A stretch of 64,000 nt of DNA from Streptomyces sp. NRRL WC-3605 (lineage in GTDB: Bacteria; Actinomycetota; Actinomycetes; Streptomycetales; Streptomycetaceae), in the NCBI RefSeq assembly GCF_001509795.1, contig NZ_LLZN01000048.1, forward strand, positions 1 through 64,000, in the 5' to 3' direction. Under the pieces are notes generated by a model, which was not told the origin of the DNA, ran no database searches, and was given only the letters and a program-made list of their open reading frames with translations. Both the position numbers and the translations under genes were made by a program. Shown here piece after piece: positions 51,845 to 61,712 of this stretch (the first letter of the stretch is position 1; every line of letters begins with the position of its first letter).

Positions 51845-53047
51845 ATGTCTTCTGCAAACGGCACGACGTCCGTCATCGTCGCGGGTGCCCGCACCCCGAT
51901 GGGACGGCTGCTGGGCTCGCTGAAGTCGTTCTCCGGAGCCGACCTCGGCGGCTTCGCGATCAAGGCCGCCCTCGACCGTGCGGGGATCGGCGGCGACCAG
52001 GTCCAGTACGTGATCATGGGCCAGGTGCTCCAGGCCGGGGCAGGGCAGATCCCGGCGCGCCAGGCCGCGGTCAAGGCCGGCATCCCCATGAACGTCCCCG
52101 CGCTCACCATCAACAAGGTGTGCCTCTCCGGCCTCGACGCCATCGCCCTCGCGGACCAGCTGATCCGCGCCGGCGAGTTCGACGTGGTCGTCGCCGGTGG
52201 CCAGGAGTCCATGACCAACGCGCCCCACCTGCTGCCCAAGTCCCGAGAGGGCTACAAGTACGGCGCGGTGCAGGTGCTCGACGCGATGGCGCACGACGGC
52301 CTGACCGACTCCTTCGAGAACATCGCCATGGGCGAGTCCACGGAGAAGCACAACACCCGCCTCGGCATCGCCCGCCCCGAGCAGGACGAGATCGCCGCCC
52401 TGTCCCACCAGCGCGCCGCCGCCGCCCAGAAGAACGGCGTCTTCGAGGCCGAGATCACCCCGGTCGAGATCCCGCAGCGCAAGGGCGACCCGGTCCTGTT
52501 CAGCAAGGACGAGGGCATCCGCGGCGACACCACCGCCGAGTCGCTGGGCAGGCTGCGCCCGGCGTTCGCCAAGGACGGCACGATCACGGCCGGCTCCAGC
52601 TCGCAGATCTCCGACGGCGCCGCCGCGGTCGTCGTCATGAGCAAGGCCAAGGCCCAGGAGCTCGGCCTGGACTGGATCGCCGAGATCGGCGCGCACGGCA
52701 ATGTCGCGGGCCCCGACAACTCGCTGCAGTCCCAGCCGTCGAACGCCATCCTCCACGCCCTGAAGAAGGAGGGCCTGGAGGTCTCCGACCTCGACCTCAT
52801 CGAGATCAACGAGGCCTTCGCCGCCGTCGCGGTGCAGTCAATGAAGGACCTCGGCGTGTCATCGGAAAAGGTGAACGTCAACGGTGGTGCCATCGCCCTG
52901 GGCCACCCGATCGGCATGTCCGGCGCCCGTCTCGTGCTGCACCTCGCCCTGGAGCTGAAGCGGCGGGGCGGCGGCGTCGGCGCGGCCGCGCTGTGCGGTG
53001 GCGGCGGTCAGGGTGACGCGCTCATCGTGCGGGTACCGAAGGCCTGA
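51845..53047 (+). CDS. Acetyl-CoA C-acetyltransferase (thiolase)
   Basis: 400 aa. Condenses or cleaves acetoacetyl-CoA. Active-site Cys93 in [12 protein letters not shown], His in [14 protein letters not shown], second Cys in [12 protein letters not shown]. Biosynthetic-type thiolase by length. ATG with AAGGGGAT about nine bases upstream. Lies between mce and meaB, suggesting a role in acyl-CoA supply (for example the ethylmalonyl-CoA route), which also feeds polyketide precursors. Confidence 0.95.
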   Translation: MSSANGTTSVIVAGARTPMGRLLGSLKSFSGADLGGFAIKAALDRAGIGGDQVQYVIMGQVLQAGAGQIPARQAAVKAGIPMNVPALTINKVCLSGLDAIALADQLIRAGEFDVVVAGGQESMTNAPHLLPKSREGYKYGAVQVLDAMAHDGLTDSFENIAMGESTEKHNTRLGIARPEQDEIAALSHQRAAAAQKNGVFEAEITPVEIPQRKGDPVLFSKDEGIRGDTTAESLGRLRPAFAKDGTITAGSSSQISDGAAAVVVMSKAKAQELGLDWIAEIGAHGNVAGPDNSLQSQPSNAILHALKKEGLEVSDLDLIEINEAFAAVAVQSMKDLGVSSEKVNVNGGAIALGHPIGMSGARLVLHLALELKRRGGGVGAAALCGGGGQGDALIVRVPKA

Positions 53048-53097
53048 CGTCCTTTCCGTGAGGACGCAGTAGCGAACGATCTGTGAACGGAGCTGTG

Positions 53098-54057
53098 ATG
53101 CAGGACGTCTCCACCCTGGTGGCCCAGGCCAGGGAAGGCCGGCCGCGGGCCGTGGCCCGGCTGATCTCCCTCGTGGAGGGGGCGTCCCCGCAGCTGCGGG
53201 AGGTCATGGCGGCCCTCGCGCCGCTCACCGGCAACGCCTACGTCGTCGGACTGACCGGCTCGCCCGGCGTGGGCAAGTCGACGTCCACCTCGGCGCTGGT
53301 GACGGCCTACCGCAAGCAGGGGAAGCGGGTCGGCGTCCTGGCCGTCGACCCGTCCTCGCCCTTCTCCGGAGGCGCCCTGCTCGGCGACCGGGTCCGGATG
53401 TCGGACCACGCCTCCGACCCCGGCGTCTACATCCGGTCCATGGCGACCCGCGGGCATCTGGGCGGCCTCGCCTGGGCCGCCCCGCAGGCCATTCGCGTCC
53501 TGGACGCGGCCGGCTGCGACGTGATCCTGGTGGAGACCGTCGGCGTGGGCCAGTCGGAGGTCGAGATCGCCTCCCAGGCCGACACCTCCGTCGTCCTCCT
53601 CGCCCCCGGCATGGGCGACGGCATCCAGGCCGCCAAGGCGGGCATCCTGGAGATCGGCGACGTCTACGTCGTCAACAAGGCCGACCGCGACGGCGCCGAC
53701 GCCACCGCCCGCGAGCTCAACCACATGCTCGGCCTCGGCGAGTCCCGCGGCCCCGGCGACTGGCGGCCGCCCATCGTCAAGACCGTCGCGGCCCGCCGCG
53801 AAGGCGTCGACGAGGTCGTGGAGGCTCTGGAGAAGCACCGGGCCTGGATGGAGGAGCGCGGCGTCCTGGCCGAGCGCCGGCGCGCCCGCGCCGCCCGCGA
53901 GGTCGAGACCATCGCCGTCACCGCGCTGCGCGAACGCATCGCCGACCTGCACGGCGACCGCCGCCTCGGCGCCCTCGCGGAGCGCATCACCGCCGGCGAA
54001 CTCGACCCCTACCGGGCGGCCGACGAACTCGTCGCGGGCCTGACCCGCACCACCTGA
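53098..54057 (+). CDS. meaB: Methylmalonyl-CoA mutase-associated G protein
   Basis: 319 aa. G3E-family GTPase that gates adenosylcobalamin loading and protects methylmalonyl-CoA mutase. P-loop GSPGVGKST (about K60), switch region DPSSPFSGGALLGDRVRM, ETVGVGQSE, and specificity motif NKAD. ATG at 53098 with CGGAG five bases upstream; GTG 53083 is in frame. The mutase itself is not in the window. Confidence 0.94.
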   Translation: MQDVSTLVAQAREGRPRAVARLISLVEGASPQLREVMAALAPLTGNAYVVGLTGSPGVGKSTSTSALVTAYRKQGKRVGVLAVDPSSPFSGGALLGDRVRMSDHASDPGVYIRSMATRGHLGGLAWAAPQAIRVLDAAGCDVILVETVGVGQSEVEIASQADTSVVLLAPGMGDGIQAAKAGILEIGDVYVVNKADRDGADATARELNHMLGLGESRGPGDWRPPIVKTVAARREGVDEVVEALEKHRAWMEERGVLAERRRARAAREVETIAVTALRERIADLHGDRRLGALAERITAGELDPYRAADELVAGLTRTT

Positions 54058-54061
54058 GGGC

Positions 54062-54170
54062 TGTCCGCCCCGCACGGGCGCTGCTACCTTGATCGGCATG
54101 TTCCTCTCCTTGGCGTAGGCGCACACCGGGCCGCGGTCCGAGCCCCCGGGCTCCCGCGGCTCCCCGGTGT
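54062..54170 (+). promoter_or_regulatory. Promoter, putative leader peptide and hairpin before the MFS gene
   Basis: TGTCCG (54062-54067), 17 bases, TACCTT (54085-54090), then a 7-base gap to an ATG (54098) opening a six-codon frame MFLSLA ending in TAG. Just after it, a long interrupted stem (ACACCGGG, CCGCGG, GAGCCC paired with their complements, 54123-54170) precedes the MFS ribosome binding site (CGAGGAC near 54190). The layout resembles translational or transcriptional attenuation. Confidence 0.4.
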
Positions 54171-54202
54171 CCCCTTCCTCCACGCCACCGCGAGGACCCG
54201 CC

Positions 54203-55426
54203 ATGCCTGCCTCCTACGCGCACGTGCTGCGCCTGCCCCATGCCCGCACGACCTTCGCCGCCGCCCTGCTGGGCCGGCTCTCGTACGGGATCGTGCCGTT
54301 GTCCGTGATGCTCGCCGTGACCCGGGCCCACGGGTCCTACACGGTGGCCGGCGCCGTGATGGCGCTGTTCTCCGCGACCAGCGTCTTCCTGTCGCCCGCC
54401 CGGGCCGCCCTGATCGACCGGCTCGGGGCGCGCCGGGCGCTCGTGCCGATGACCGCCGCCTACGCCGGACTGCTCGGGCTGCTGACGGCCCTCGTCCGGC
54501 CGCCGGACGCCGCTTCACCGATGGTCCTGGGCGCCGTGGCCGCGACCGCGGGCACCTGCACCCCGCCGCTCGGCCCGGCCATGCGGGCCGTGTGGAGCAG
54601 GATCGCCCCCGACCCGGACCTGCTGCGGCGCGCCTACAGCCTGGACGCCGTCGCCGAGGAACTGCTGTTCGTCTCGGGCCCGTTGCTGGTCGGCGCCCTC
54701 GTGGCGATCGCCTCTCCGGCCGCCGGCATCGCCGCCGGGGCGGTGCTGATCACGGCCGGAGCGGCCGGCTTCGTGATGTCCCCCGTGGTGCGTGCGGTAC
54801 GGCCCGAGCCCGCGGCGGCCGCCCACCGCGACGGCGCCCGCGGCCGGGTCCTGAGGGCGATCCGGCGGCCGGTGCTGGCCGCGCTCGGTGTGGGGCTCGC
54901 GCTGGGCGCCGCCGACCTGCTCGTCGTCGCGTTCGCCGAGGAGCACGGCCCGGGCGGCGCCGGCGCGGCCTGGCCGCTGGCCGCCCTGTCCGCCGGGAGC
55001 GCCGTCGGCGGGCTGCTCCACGGGGCGGTGTCCTGGCGCACCCCGGCGGGCGTACGGCTGCCGCTGCTGACGGCCGGGCTCGGGCTCGCCGTGCTCCTCG
55101 CGGGCCTGGCGACCGGACTCGGCACGCTCACGGCGGTGATGGCGGCCGCCGGGTTCTTCGTGTCGCCCGCCCTCACCACGGCCTACCTCCTCGCCGACGA
55201 GTCGGCGCCCTCCGGCGCCCGGGTGCGGGCGGGCGCCTGGGTCAACACCGCGGTCAACGCGGGGAGTACGGCCGGTACGGCGGCCGCCGGGGTGCTGGCC
55301 GGGCTGCTCCCGACGGGCTGGTGCCTGGCGGCGGCCGGCGCGGCGACGCTGGTGGTGGCGGGGACGGCGGTGAGGGGCGCCACCCGGCGTGGCGCCCCTC
55401 GGCCCGTGGGGACGGGGATCGTGTGA
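54203..55426 (+). CDS. MFS transporter
   Basis: 407 aa with about twelve hydrophobic segments. First-loop motif FSPARAALIDRLGARRAL corresponds to the family motif A (G-x-x-x-D-R-x-G-R-R). Ala/Gly/Leu-rich, C-terminus short and basic. ATG at 54203 seven bases after CGAGGAC. Substrate unknown; the leader with hairpin suggests inducible expression. The last codons contain a perfect hairpin. Confidence 0.88.
   Translation: MPASYAHVLRLPHARTTFAAALLGRLSYGIVPLSVMLAVTRAHGSYTVAGAVMALFSATSVFLSPARAALIDRLGARRALVPMTAAYAGLLGLLTALVRPPDAASPMVLGAVAATAGTCTPPLGPAMRAVWSRIAPDPDLLRRAYSLDAVAEELLFVSGPLLVGALVAIASPAAGIAAGAVLITAGAAGFVMSPVVRAVRPEPAAAAHRDGARGRVLRAIRRPVLAALGVGLALGAADLLVVAFAEEHGPGGAGAAWPLAALSAGSAVGGLLHGAVSWRTPAGVRLPLLTAGLGLAVLLAGLATGLGTLTAVMAAAGFFVSPALTTAYLLADESAPSGARVRAGAWVNTAVNAGSTAGTAAAGVLAGLLPTGWCLAAAGAATLVVAGTAVRGATRRGAPRPVGTGIV
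55372..55400. terminator. Terminator embedded in the MFS gene 3' end
   Basis: GAGGGGCGCCAC (55372-55383) pairs perfectly with GTGGCGCCCCTC (55389-55400), loop CCGGC, inside the last 18 codons of the MFS gene. The convergent PepSY gene ends 13 bases after the MFS stop, leaving no room for a terminator between them. Confidence 0.6.
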
Positions 55427-55439
55427 CGACGCCCTGACG

Positions 55440-56138
55440 TCAGTCGTCGTCGCGGTCGTCGCGGTCGTCGTCGTGGTGCGGGGTCACCGCGCCGCTCTTC
55501 AGGCCGACGTTCCACTCGCCCTTGGTGGTCTCGGCCTTCCAGACGGCCGGGCCGTCGTCGTCGAGGTCGATCTCCACGACGACACCCTTGGCGGCCGCCG
55601 CCTCGGCGGCCTCGCGGGCGTCGACCGACGCGCCCTTCAGCGCGGCGAGGTCCGCGCGGCCCTCGTGGTCGTCATCGTCGTCGCGCCGGTCGCTCAGCAC
55701 CTTGCCGTCGCCCGCGGAGACCCGCACGTCGTGCTCGGTGCCGTCGCCCTCGACGACGGTGACCTCCCAGACCCGCGAGCCGTCGTCGTCCAGTTCGGCG
55801 GAGACGGCCGTGCCCGGGGTCCGCTCCAGCGCCGCCGCGATGGCGTCGGCGGCGGTGACGCCGGTGCGGCCGGCCTGCGAGCGGGCCTCGTCGCGGTCGT
55901 CGCGGTCGTCGTCGCGGCCGCCCTGGTCGTCGTCCCGGCCGCCCCGGTCGTCGTCCCGGCTGTCGCGGCGGTCGCCGTCGTCGTCGTCCTTCTGCGTGTC
56001 GTCGCGGTCGCCGGCGACCCGGACGTCCGACTGCCGCGGCGACGCGCCGTCGTCACCGCTGCCCGCGTAGGCCGCGACCGTGCCGCCGCCGATCAGGGCC
56101 GCGGCCGCGACGGTGGCGAGGACGAGGTTGCGCTTCAT
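55440..56138 (-). CDS. Secreted acidic protein with two PepSY domains
   Basis: 232 aa. Signal peptide (about 1-27, MKRNLVLATVAAAALIGG to AYAG); an Asp/Arg-rich low-complexity linker (about 40-85, repeated RDDDRGG units); PepSY 1 (about 90-155, VTAADAIAAALERTPG to SAGDGKVLSD); PepSY 2 (about 165-220); and an Asp/Arg tail. No lipobox Cys. PepSY proteins often accompany two-component systems and may restrain extracytoplasmic proteases or sense peptides. GGGAGGA lies just upstream of the ATG. Divergent from the OmpR-type system. Confidence 0.88.
   Translation of the reverse strand: MKRNLVLATVAAAALIGGGTVAAYAGSGDDGASPRQSDVRVAGDRDDTQKDDDDGDRRDSRDDDRGGRDDDQGGRDDDRDDRDEARSQAGRTGVTAADAIAAALERTPGTAVSAELDDDGSRVWEVTVVEGDGTEHDVRVSAGDGKVLSDRRDDDDDHEGRADLAALKGASVDAREAAEAAAAKGVVVEIDLDDDGPAVWKAETTKGEWNVGLKSGAVTPHHDDDRDDRDDD
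55880..55990 (-). repeat. Asp/Arg codon repeats in the PepSY protein
   Basis: Imperfect tandem units of CGTCGTC-CGG-type codons on the plus strand (Asp-Asp-Arg-Gly-Gly on the minus). Low-complexity acidic linker, probably variable in length between strains. Confidence 0.7.
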
Positions 56139-56270
56139 GGGGTTCCTCCCGTTTCCTGCCGAACATTCCGGCTCGTGCCTTTCGACGTGACCCAATGTGC
56201 CCGGCCGATGCTGAGAGGAAGCTGAAGGACCCTGAAGACGTCTTCAGGTGCGCTTTGCCAGGCTGTACGC

Positions 56271-56944
56271 ATGCGCCTGCTGATCGTGGAGGACGAAAGA
56301 CGCCTGGCCCGGTCCCTCGCCCAGGGCCTGACCGCCGAGGGCTACGCCGTGGACGTCGTCCACGACGGCCTGGAGGGGCTGCACCTGGCCGGCGAGGGGA
56401 CGTACGACCTGGTGATCCTCGACATCATGCTGCCCGGCATGAACGGCTACCGGGTCTGCGCCGCCCTGCGCGCCGCCGGCCACGACGTGCCCGTCCTCAT
56501 GCTCACCGCCAAGGACGGCGAGTACGACGAGGCCGAGGGCCTGGACACCGGCGCCGACGACTACCTCACCAAGCCGTTCTCGTACGTCGTCCTGGTCGCC
56601 CGCGTGAAGGCGCTGCTGCGGCGCGTCCGGCAGGGCGCGGGCGCCTCGCCGGTCCACGTCCTCGGCGACCTCCGGGTCGACACGGCCGCCCGCCGGGTCT
56701 TCCTCGGCGCCGACGAGGTGCCGCTGACCACGCGGGAGTTCTCGGTGCTGGAGACGCTCGTGACGCGGCCCGGCGAGGTGGTGTCAAAGTCCGAGATCCT
56801 GGAGCACGTCTGGGACTTCGCCTACGACGGCGACCCGAACATCGTCGAGGTCTACGTCAGCGCGCTGCGGCGCAAACTGCGGCCGGAGCTCATCCGGACC
56901 GTCCGGGGCGCCGGGTACCGGCTCGAGCGGCAGGAGCCGACGCC

Positions 56945-56948
<4 letters not shown>
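56271..56948 (+). CDS. OmpR/PhoB-family response regulator
   Basis: 225 aa. Receiver with acidic pocket VEDERR, phospho-acceptor Asp51 in LVILDIMLPGMNGY, and Lys in the LTKPFSY loop; winged-helix DNA-binding domain with LTTREFSVLETLVTRPGEVVSKSEILEHVW. Its stop overlaps the kinase GTG by four bases (GTGA). Divergent from the PepSY gene, which is probably a target. CutR/CseB-like in size. Confidence 0.93.
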
Positions 56949-58429
<1,481 letters not shown>

Positions 58430-58430
58430 G

Positions 58431-58445
58431 GGGTGTCTGACACCC
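58431..58445. terminator. Short hairpin between convergent genes
   Basis: GGGTGT (58431-58436) with ACACCC (58440-58445), loop CTG, one base after the kinase stop and before the absC stop. Weak alone but follows the embedded stem. Confidence 0.45.
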
Positions 58446-58469
58446 TCTGGGCGCGGGGCGCCGTCCGGA

Positions 58470-58946
58470 TCAGGGGCGCCCGCGCTGGCTGCGCAGGTGC
58501 TCGGCGATCGGCTTGAGGGCCTTGTCGAGCTCGGTCAGCGCCTCGGGGGAGAGGAGGTCGATGAAGTGCCTGCGCACGGACGCCACGTGATGCGGCGCGA
58601 CCTTCTTCATCGTCTCCATGCCGTGCTCGGTGAGGACCGCGTAGAGGCCGCGCCGGTCGGATTCGCAGTTCTCGCGCCGGACCAGGTCGGCGTTCTCCAT
58701 CCGGGTGATCTGGTGGGAGAGCCGGCTCTTGGACTGGAGGGTGGCCGACGCGAGGTCGCTCATCCGCATCCGTACGTCCTCCGACTCGGAGAGGTTCACC
58801 AGGATCTCGTAGTCGTTCATCGTCAGGCCGAACGGCTGGAGATCCTTCTCGAGCTGGTACGTCAACAGCCTGTTGACCTCCAGGTGGGTGCGCCAGGCGC
58901 ACTGCTCCGCATTGGTCAGCCAGCGGGTGGCCGTCTCGGTCTCCAT
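58470..58946 (-). CDS. absC: MarR-family regulator AbsC
   Basis: 158 aa. Winged helix-turn-helix with MRMSDLASATLQSKSRLSHQITRMENADLVRREN (about 60-93) and the wing ESDRRGLYAVLT, flanked by dimerisation helices. Size, sequence and position match AbsC (SCO5405), a zinc-responsive regulator affecting antibiotic production and the coelibactin cluster in S. coelicolor. No ribosome binding site; TAGACT lies six bases before the ATG, so the message is probably leaderless. A dyad overlaps this -10. Confidence 0.9.
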   Translation of the reverse strand: METETATRWLTNAEQCAWRTHLEVNRLLTYQLEKDLQPFGLTMNDYEILVNLSESEDVRMRMSDLASATLQSKSRLSHQITRMENADLVRRENCESDRRGLYAVLTEHGMETMKKVAPHHVASVRRHFIDLLSPEALTELDKALKPIAEHLRSQRGRP

Positions 58947-58952
58947 GAATGA

Positions 58953-58981
58953 AGTCTACCTAAAATGTTGAAAGGCGAACT
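58953..58981. promoter_or_regulatory. Dyad overlapping the absC promoter
   Basis: AGT-N3-CCT-N11-AGG-N3-ACT, symmetric half-sites around an AT-rich centre. It covers the putative -10 (TAGACT on the minus strand, 58958-58953), as expected for an autorepression site. Confidence 0.5.
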
Positions 58982-59051
58982 AGTGAGGGGTGGCGTGTGA
59001 CGTGTCACCCGTGTGCGCACACGTTCGATGTCACACTCCGCAGACTACCGC

Positions 59052-59849
59052 TCACAGCCCGAAGCGACGCTGGAGGTCTCCCAGCTGTCCGGGAAGGCGC
59101 GGTGCCCCGCCCGCTTGTGAAGGGCCTGTGTGCGCCCCACCGGAACCAGGGACTCCGGCGTCCGGCGGCAGCACCCCCGTGGCCTGCTCCGCCATGAGGG
59201 TCTCGCTCGACTGGAGCAGCACCGTGCCGGCCCCGACGAACTCGAACTGATGCTCCTCCCCGGACGCCCCTCCGAGGCCCGTCAGTGCACGTAGACCGCC
59301 CATCACGCCGGTCATGTAGCCATGGTCGTAGTGGTGGCACGGCGACGGGCAGTCGGCCCAGCCGACGAGCGCCTGCGGGTCCACCCGGATCGGGGGTTCC
59401 ATGAACACCACCGGCCCGTTAGATGCGGCCACGAACTTTCCGGTTCCGATCAGTGTCAGAAAACCCGGCACGATCGATTGCTTGAGGGTAAGACTTGGCT
59501 GAAAAGCGAGCAGGTTGCCCGAGCGAATGGTCAGGTTGCCGTCGTCGAGGTCGTACGAATTGACGTCGAAAGCCCGGTCGGCCAGCAGCATCTTGCCCGA
59601 GCCCTCCGCCACGACCCAGTCGCTCGCGTGCAGTGGCGAATGGAAGGACGTACGGACGAGGCGGTCGAGACGGCCGTGCCCGATGCCGTTGAACTCCATC
59701 GAGCCGTAGTAGGCGATCATCTTGCCCTTCTGCAGGAACCACTGGCTCCCCTTGAGCTCCACGCAGAAGGTGTACGAGTTCACGTTGTCGTCGCTGGGCA
59801 GCGTCATGGGGTCGTACACGGTGGGACCCGCGCCCGGGTAGTGGCTCAC
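59052..59849 (-). CDS. AIM24-family protein, third of three
   Basis: 265 aa. AIM24-like beta-rich domain: an N-terminal VNSYTFCVELKGSQWFLQKGKMIAYYG strand pair, WVVAEGSGKMLLADRAFDVN, and a C-terminal GEEHQFEFVGAGTVLLQSSE. Longer than its two neighbours because of a Pro/Gly/Ala-rich tail (about 225-265). GTG start overlaps the preceding gene's stop; AGGAG lies upstream. About codons 75-130 use many A/T-ending codons (TTT, CAA, AGT, CTT, GGA), unlike the rest. Family function is unknown; the yeast member organises mitochondrial membrane complexes. Confidence 0.85.
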   Translation of the reverse strand: MSHYPGAGPTVYDPMTLPSDDNVNSYTFCVELKGSQWFLQKGKMIAYYGSMEFNGIGHGRLDRLVRTSFHSPLHASDWVVAEGSGKMLLADRAFDVNSYDLDDGNLTIRSGNLLAFQPSLTLKQSIVPGFLTLIGTGKFVAASNGPVVFMEPPIRVDPQALVGWADCPSPCHHYDHGYMTGVMGGLRALTGLGGASGEEHQFEFVGAGTVLLQSSETLMAEQATGVLPPDAGVPGSGGAHTGPSQAGGAPRLPGQLGDLQRRFGL

Positions 59850-60496
59850 AGCTTCTCCTCCGAGGCCTGCACGTACACCGCACCACTGCCGCTGAGCTCC
59901 AGCTGGAACGCCTCGCCGGAGCCCCGGCCCACCATGTCCCGCCAGCCCAGCGCCGTCGACAGCTTGTTGCGTACGTCGCCGTGGTGGGCGACGTACGCCT
60001 GCGGGTCGACGTGGACGGGGCGCTGCGGGGTGATCGGGACCTCGAAGACCCCGCCGTGCGCCATGACCGCCACCGACCCGTGCCCCTTGAGGGTCGTCGT
60101 GAACAGGCCCTGGCCGCTGATCTGCCCGCGCACCATGCCCATCACGCCGCCCTGCGAGCCGAGGAACATCGTGCCCTGCTGGAGGGTGCCCTCGAAGGCG
60201 AGCAGCCGGTCCGCCTCGACGCACAGGGTGTCCCCGGCGAGACCGATCACCTGGATGTGGTGGCCGCCGTGCCCGAACAGCACCGTGCCGCTGCCCTCGA
60301 CGGTCATCAGCGGGGTGTCCTCGTTCGCCACCCGGCGTCCGATCATCGACATGATCCCGCCCTGGCCGCCGGCCATGTTCGGGGTGAAGGAGACGTCGCC
60401 CTTGTAGGCGAGCATCGCGCCGCGCTGACTGAACAGCCGCTGCCCCGGGACGACGGTCGCCTCGATCATCTTGGAGTTGATCTCACGGAAGGCCAT
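59846..60496 (-). CDS. AIM24-family protein, second of three
   Basis: 216 aa. Pattern parallel to its neighbours: FSQRGAMLAYKGDVSF, LMTVEGSGTVLFG, LCVEADRLLAFEG, GLFTTTLKGHGSVAVMAHGG, VHVDPQAYVAHHGDVR, and AFQLELSGSGAVYVQASE. ATG one base after the stop of the first AIM24 gene and a 4-base overlap with the next, so the three are one operon. No signal peptide or membrane helix. Confidence 0.87.
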   Translation of the reverse strand: MAFREINSKMIEATVVPGQRLFSQRGAMLAYKGDVSFTPNMAGGQGGIMSMIGRRVANEDTPLMTVEGSGTVLFGHGGHHIQVIGLAGDTLCVEADRLLAFEGTLQQGTMFLGSQGGVMGMVRGQISGQGLFTTTLKGHGSVAVMAHGGVFEVPITPQRPVHVDPQAYVAHHGDVRNKLSTALGWRDMVGRGSGEAFQLELSGSGAVYVQASEEKL

Positions 60497-60497
60497 C

Positions 60498-61136
60498 TCA
60501 GAGGTCCCCCGCGATCGTGTTGCGCTCGCTCGGCTGCACGTACACCAGCCCGTCCCCCTCGAAGCGGATCTGGAAGGCCTCCCCGCCGCCCTCGCCCATG
60601 AGCGTGCGGAACGTCACACCGGACTGGAAGGACTGCCGCAGGTTCCCCTGGTGCGCCACGTAGGCACCCGGGTCCACGGTCAGCGGGTACTGCGCGCTGA
60701 CCCGCAGCACCACCGCCGGGCCGTCCGACATGATCGCCGCCTGCCCGTGCCCCTCGACCGTCGTCGTGAACAGCCCGTTGCCCTGGGAGGCGCCGCGCAT
60801 GCCCGTGAAGGACGTGCCGGTCCGCAGCGCCGCGTCCGTCGCGAGCAGGTTGCTCGACTCGACGTACAGCTTGTCGCCCTGGAGGCCGACCAGGTTGATC
60901 TCTGAGGCCCGGTCCGCGAACCAGCACGTCCCGTGCCCCTTCACCTCCATCACCGTCATCTGCTCACCGGTGAGGCGCCGGGTCACCATGCCCCGGATGC
61001 CCTCACCGCCGCCGCTCATCTTCTTGAAGGCCATCTGCCCGTCGTACGCGACCATCGAGCCGTTCTTCGCCTTCACGGCGTCCCCGGTCATGTCGACGGC
61101 GAGCACCTTGCTGCCCTGGAGTCGGAACATCGCCAC
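60498..61136 (-). CDS. AIM24-family protein, first of three
   Basis: 212 aa from GTG 61136 (MAMFRLQGSKV...), or 210 from ATG 61130. Segments NGSMVAYDGQMAFKKM, VMEVKGHGTCWFAD, LYVESSNLLATD, GLFTTTVEGHGQAAIMSDG, LTVDPGAYVAHQGNLR and AFQIRFEGDGLVYVQPSE align with the second gene. No ribosome binding site is visible, and a good -10 ends 6 bases before the GTG, arguing for a leaderless message beginning at that codon. Confidence 0.87.
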   Translation of the reverse strand: MAMFRLQGSKVLAVDMTGDAVKAKNGSMVAYDGQMAFKKMSGGGEGIRGMVTRRLTGEQMTVMEVKGHGTCWFADRASEINLVGLQGDKLYVESSNLLATDAALRTGTSFTGMRGASQGNGLFTTTVEGHGQAAIMSDGPAVVLRVSAQYPLTVDPGAYVAHQGNLRQSFQSGVTFRTLMGEGGGEAFQIRFEGDGLVYVQPSERNTIAGDL

Positions 61137-61142
61137 GCAGCG

Positions 61143-61171
61143 AAGGTAACCGCAGGCGCCCCCGGCGGACA
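61143..61171 (-). promoter_or_regulatory. Leaderless promoter of the AIM24 operon
   Basis: On the minus strand TGTCCG (61171-61166), 17 bases, TACCTT (61148-61143), then 6 bases to the GTG. Both hexamers and the spacer length are identical to the candidate promoter before the MFS leader at 54062-54090. Confidence 0.6.
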
Positions 61172-61367
61172 GATACCTGCGACGGACTTCACCCCTGACG
61201 GGACCCTGGGCCGGTCCGGGCCGGGCGGGCGCGCGTGCGGCCGCCGACCCCCGCGCCCCGGGCGCCTCCCGGGTTTGCCACAATGGCCGAGGCGATTGTG
61301 CTTGCGTTCACAAGCTGATCACGGCCGCTCGCCGTCACTCCCGCCCACTCCACTCCGAAGGTGAACC

Positions 61368-61712
61368 GTGGACCTCAAGACCGCCGGCGCGCTGCGCCGC
61401 CTCCGTCTCGTCTCGACCCCCGAGGCGGTCTCGTTCCTGCTCCTGCTCGTCTGCTCGGTGCTGAAGCGGACCACGGACTTCAACGCGGTGCCCGTGATGG
61501 GCGCGGTCCACGGAATGCTGTTCGTCCTGTACCTGGTCTTCTGGGCGGACGCCTGGAACCGCGCCAAGTGGCCGCTGGGCACGGCCGCCCTCTACCTCGT
61601 CCTCTCCGTCCTGCCGACCGGCGGGTTCTTCGCCGACCGCCGCCTCAAGCGGGAGGCCGAGGACGCGGTGATCGCGTCCCGCGCCCGTCAGGAAGGGATC
61701 GTGAACGCATGA
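61368..61712 (+). CDS. DUF3817 family membrane protein
   Basis: 114 aa with three hydrophobic segments (about 17-33, 43-62, 70-88). Features [16 protein letters not shown] and [19 protein letters not shown] are typical of the DUF3817 family, which is of unknown function. GTG start with GAAGGTG upstream. Its stop overlaps the start of the next gene by four bases (ATGA). Confidence 0.85.
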   Translation: MDLKTAGALRRLRLVSTPEAVSFLLLLVCSVLKRTTDFNAVPVMGAVHGMLFVLYLVFWADAWNRAKWPLGTAALYLVLSVLPTGGFFADRRLKREAEDAVIASRARQEGIVNA

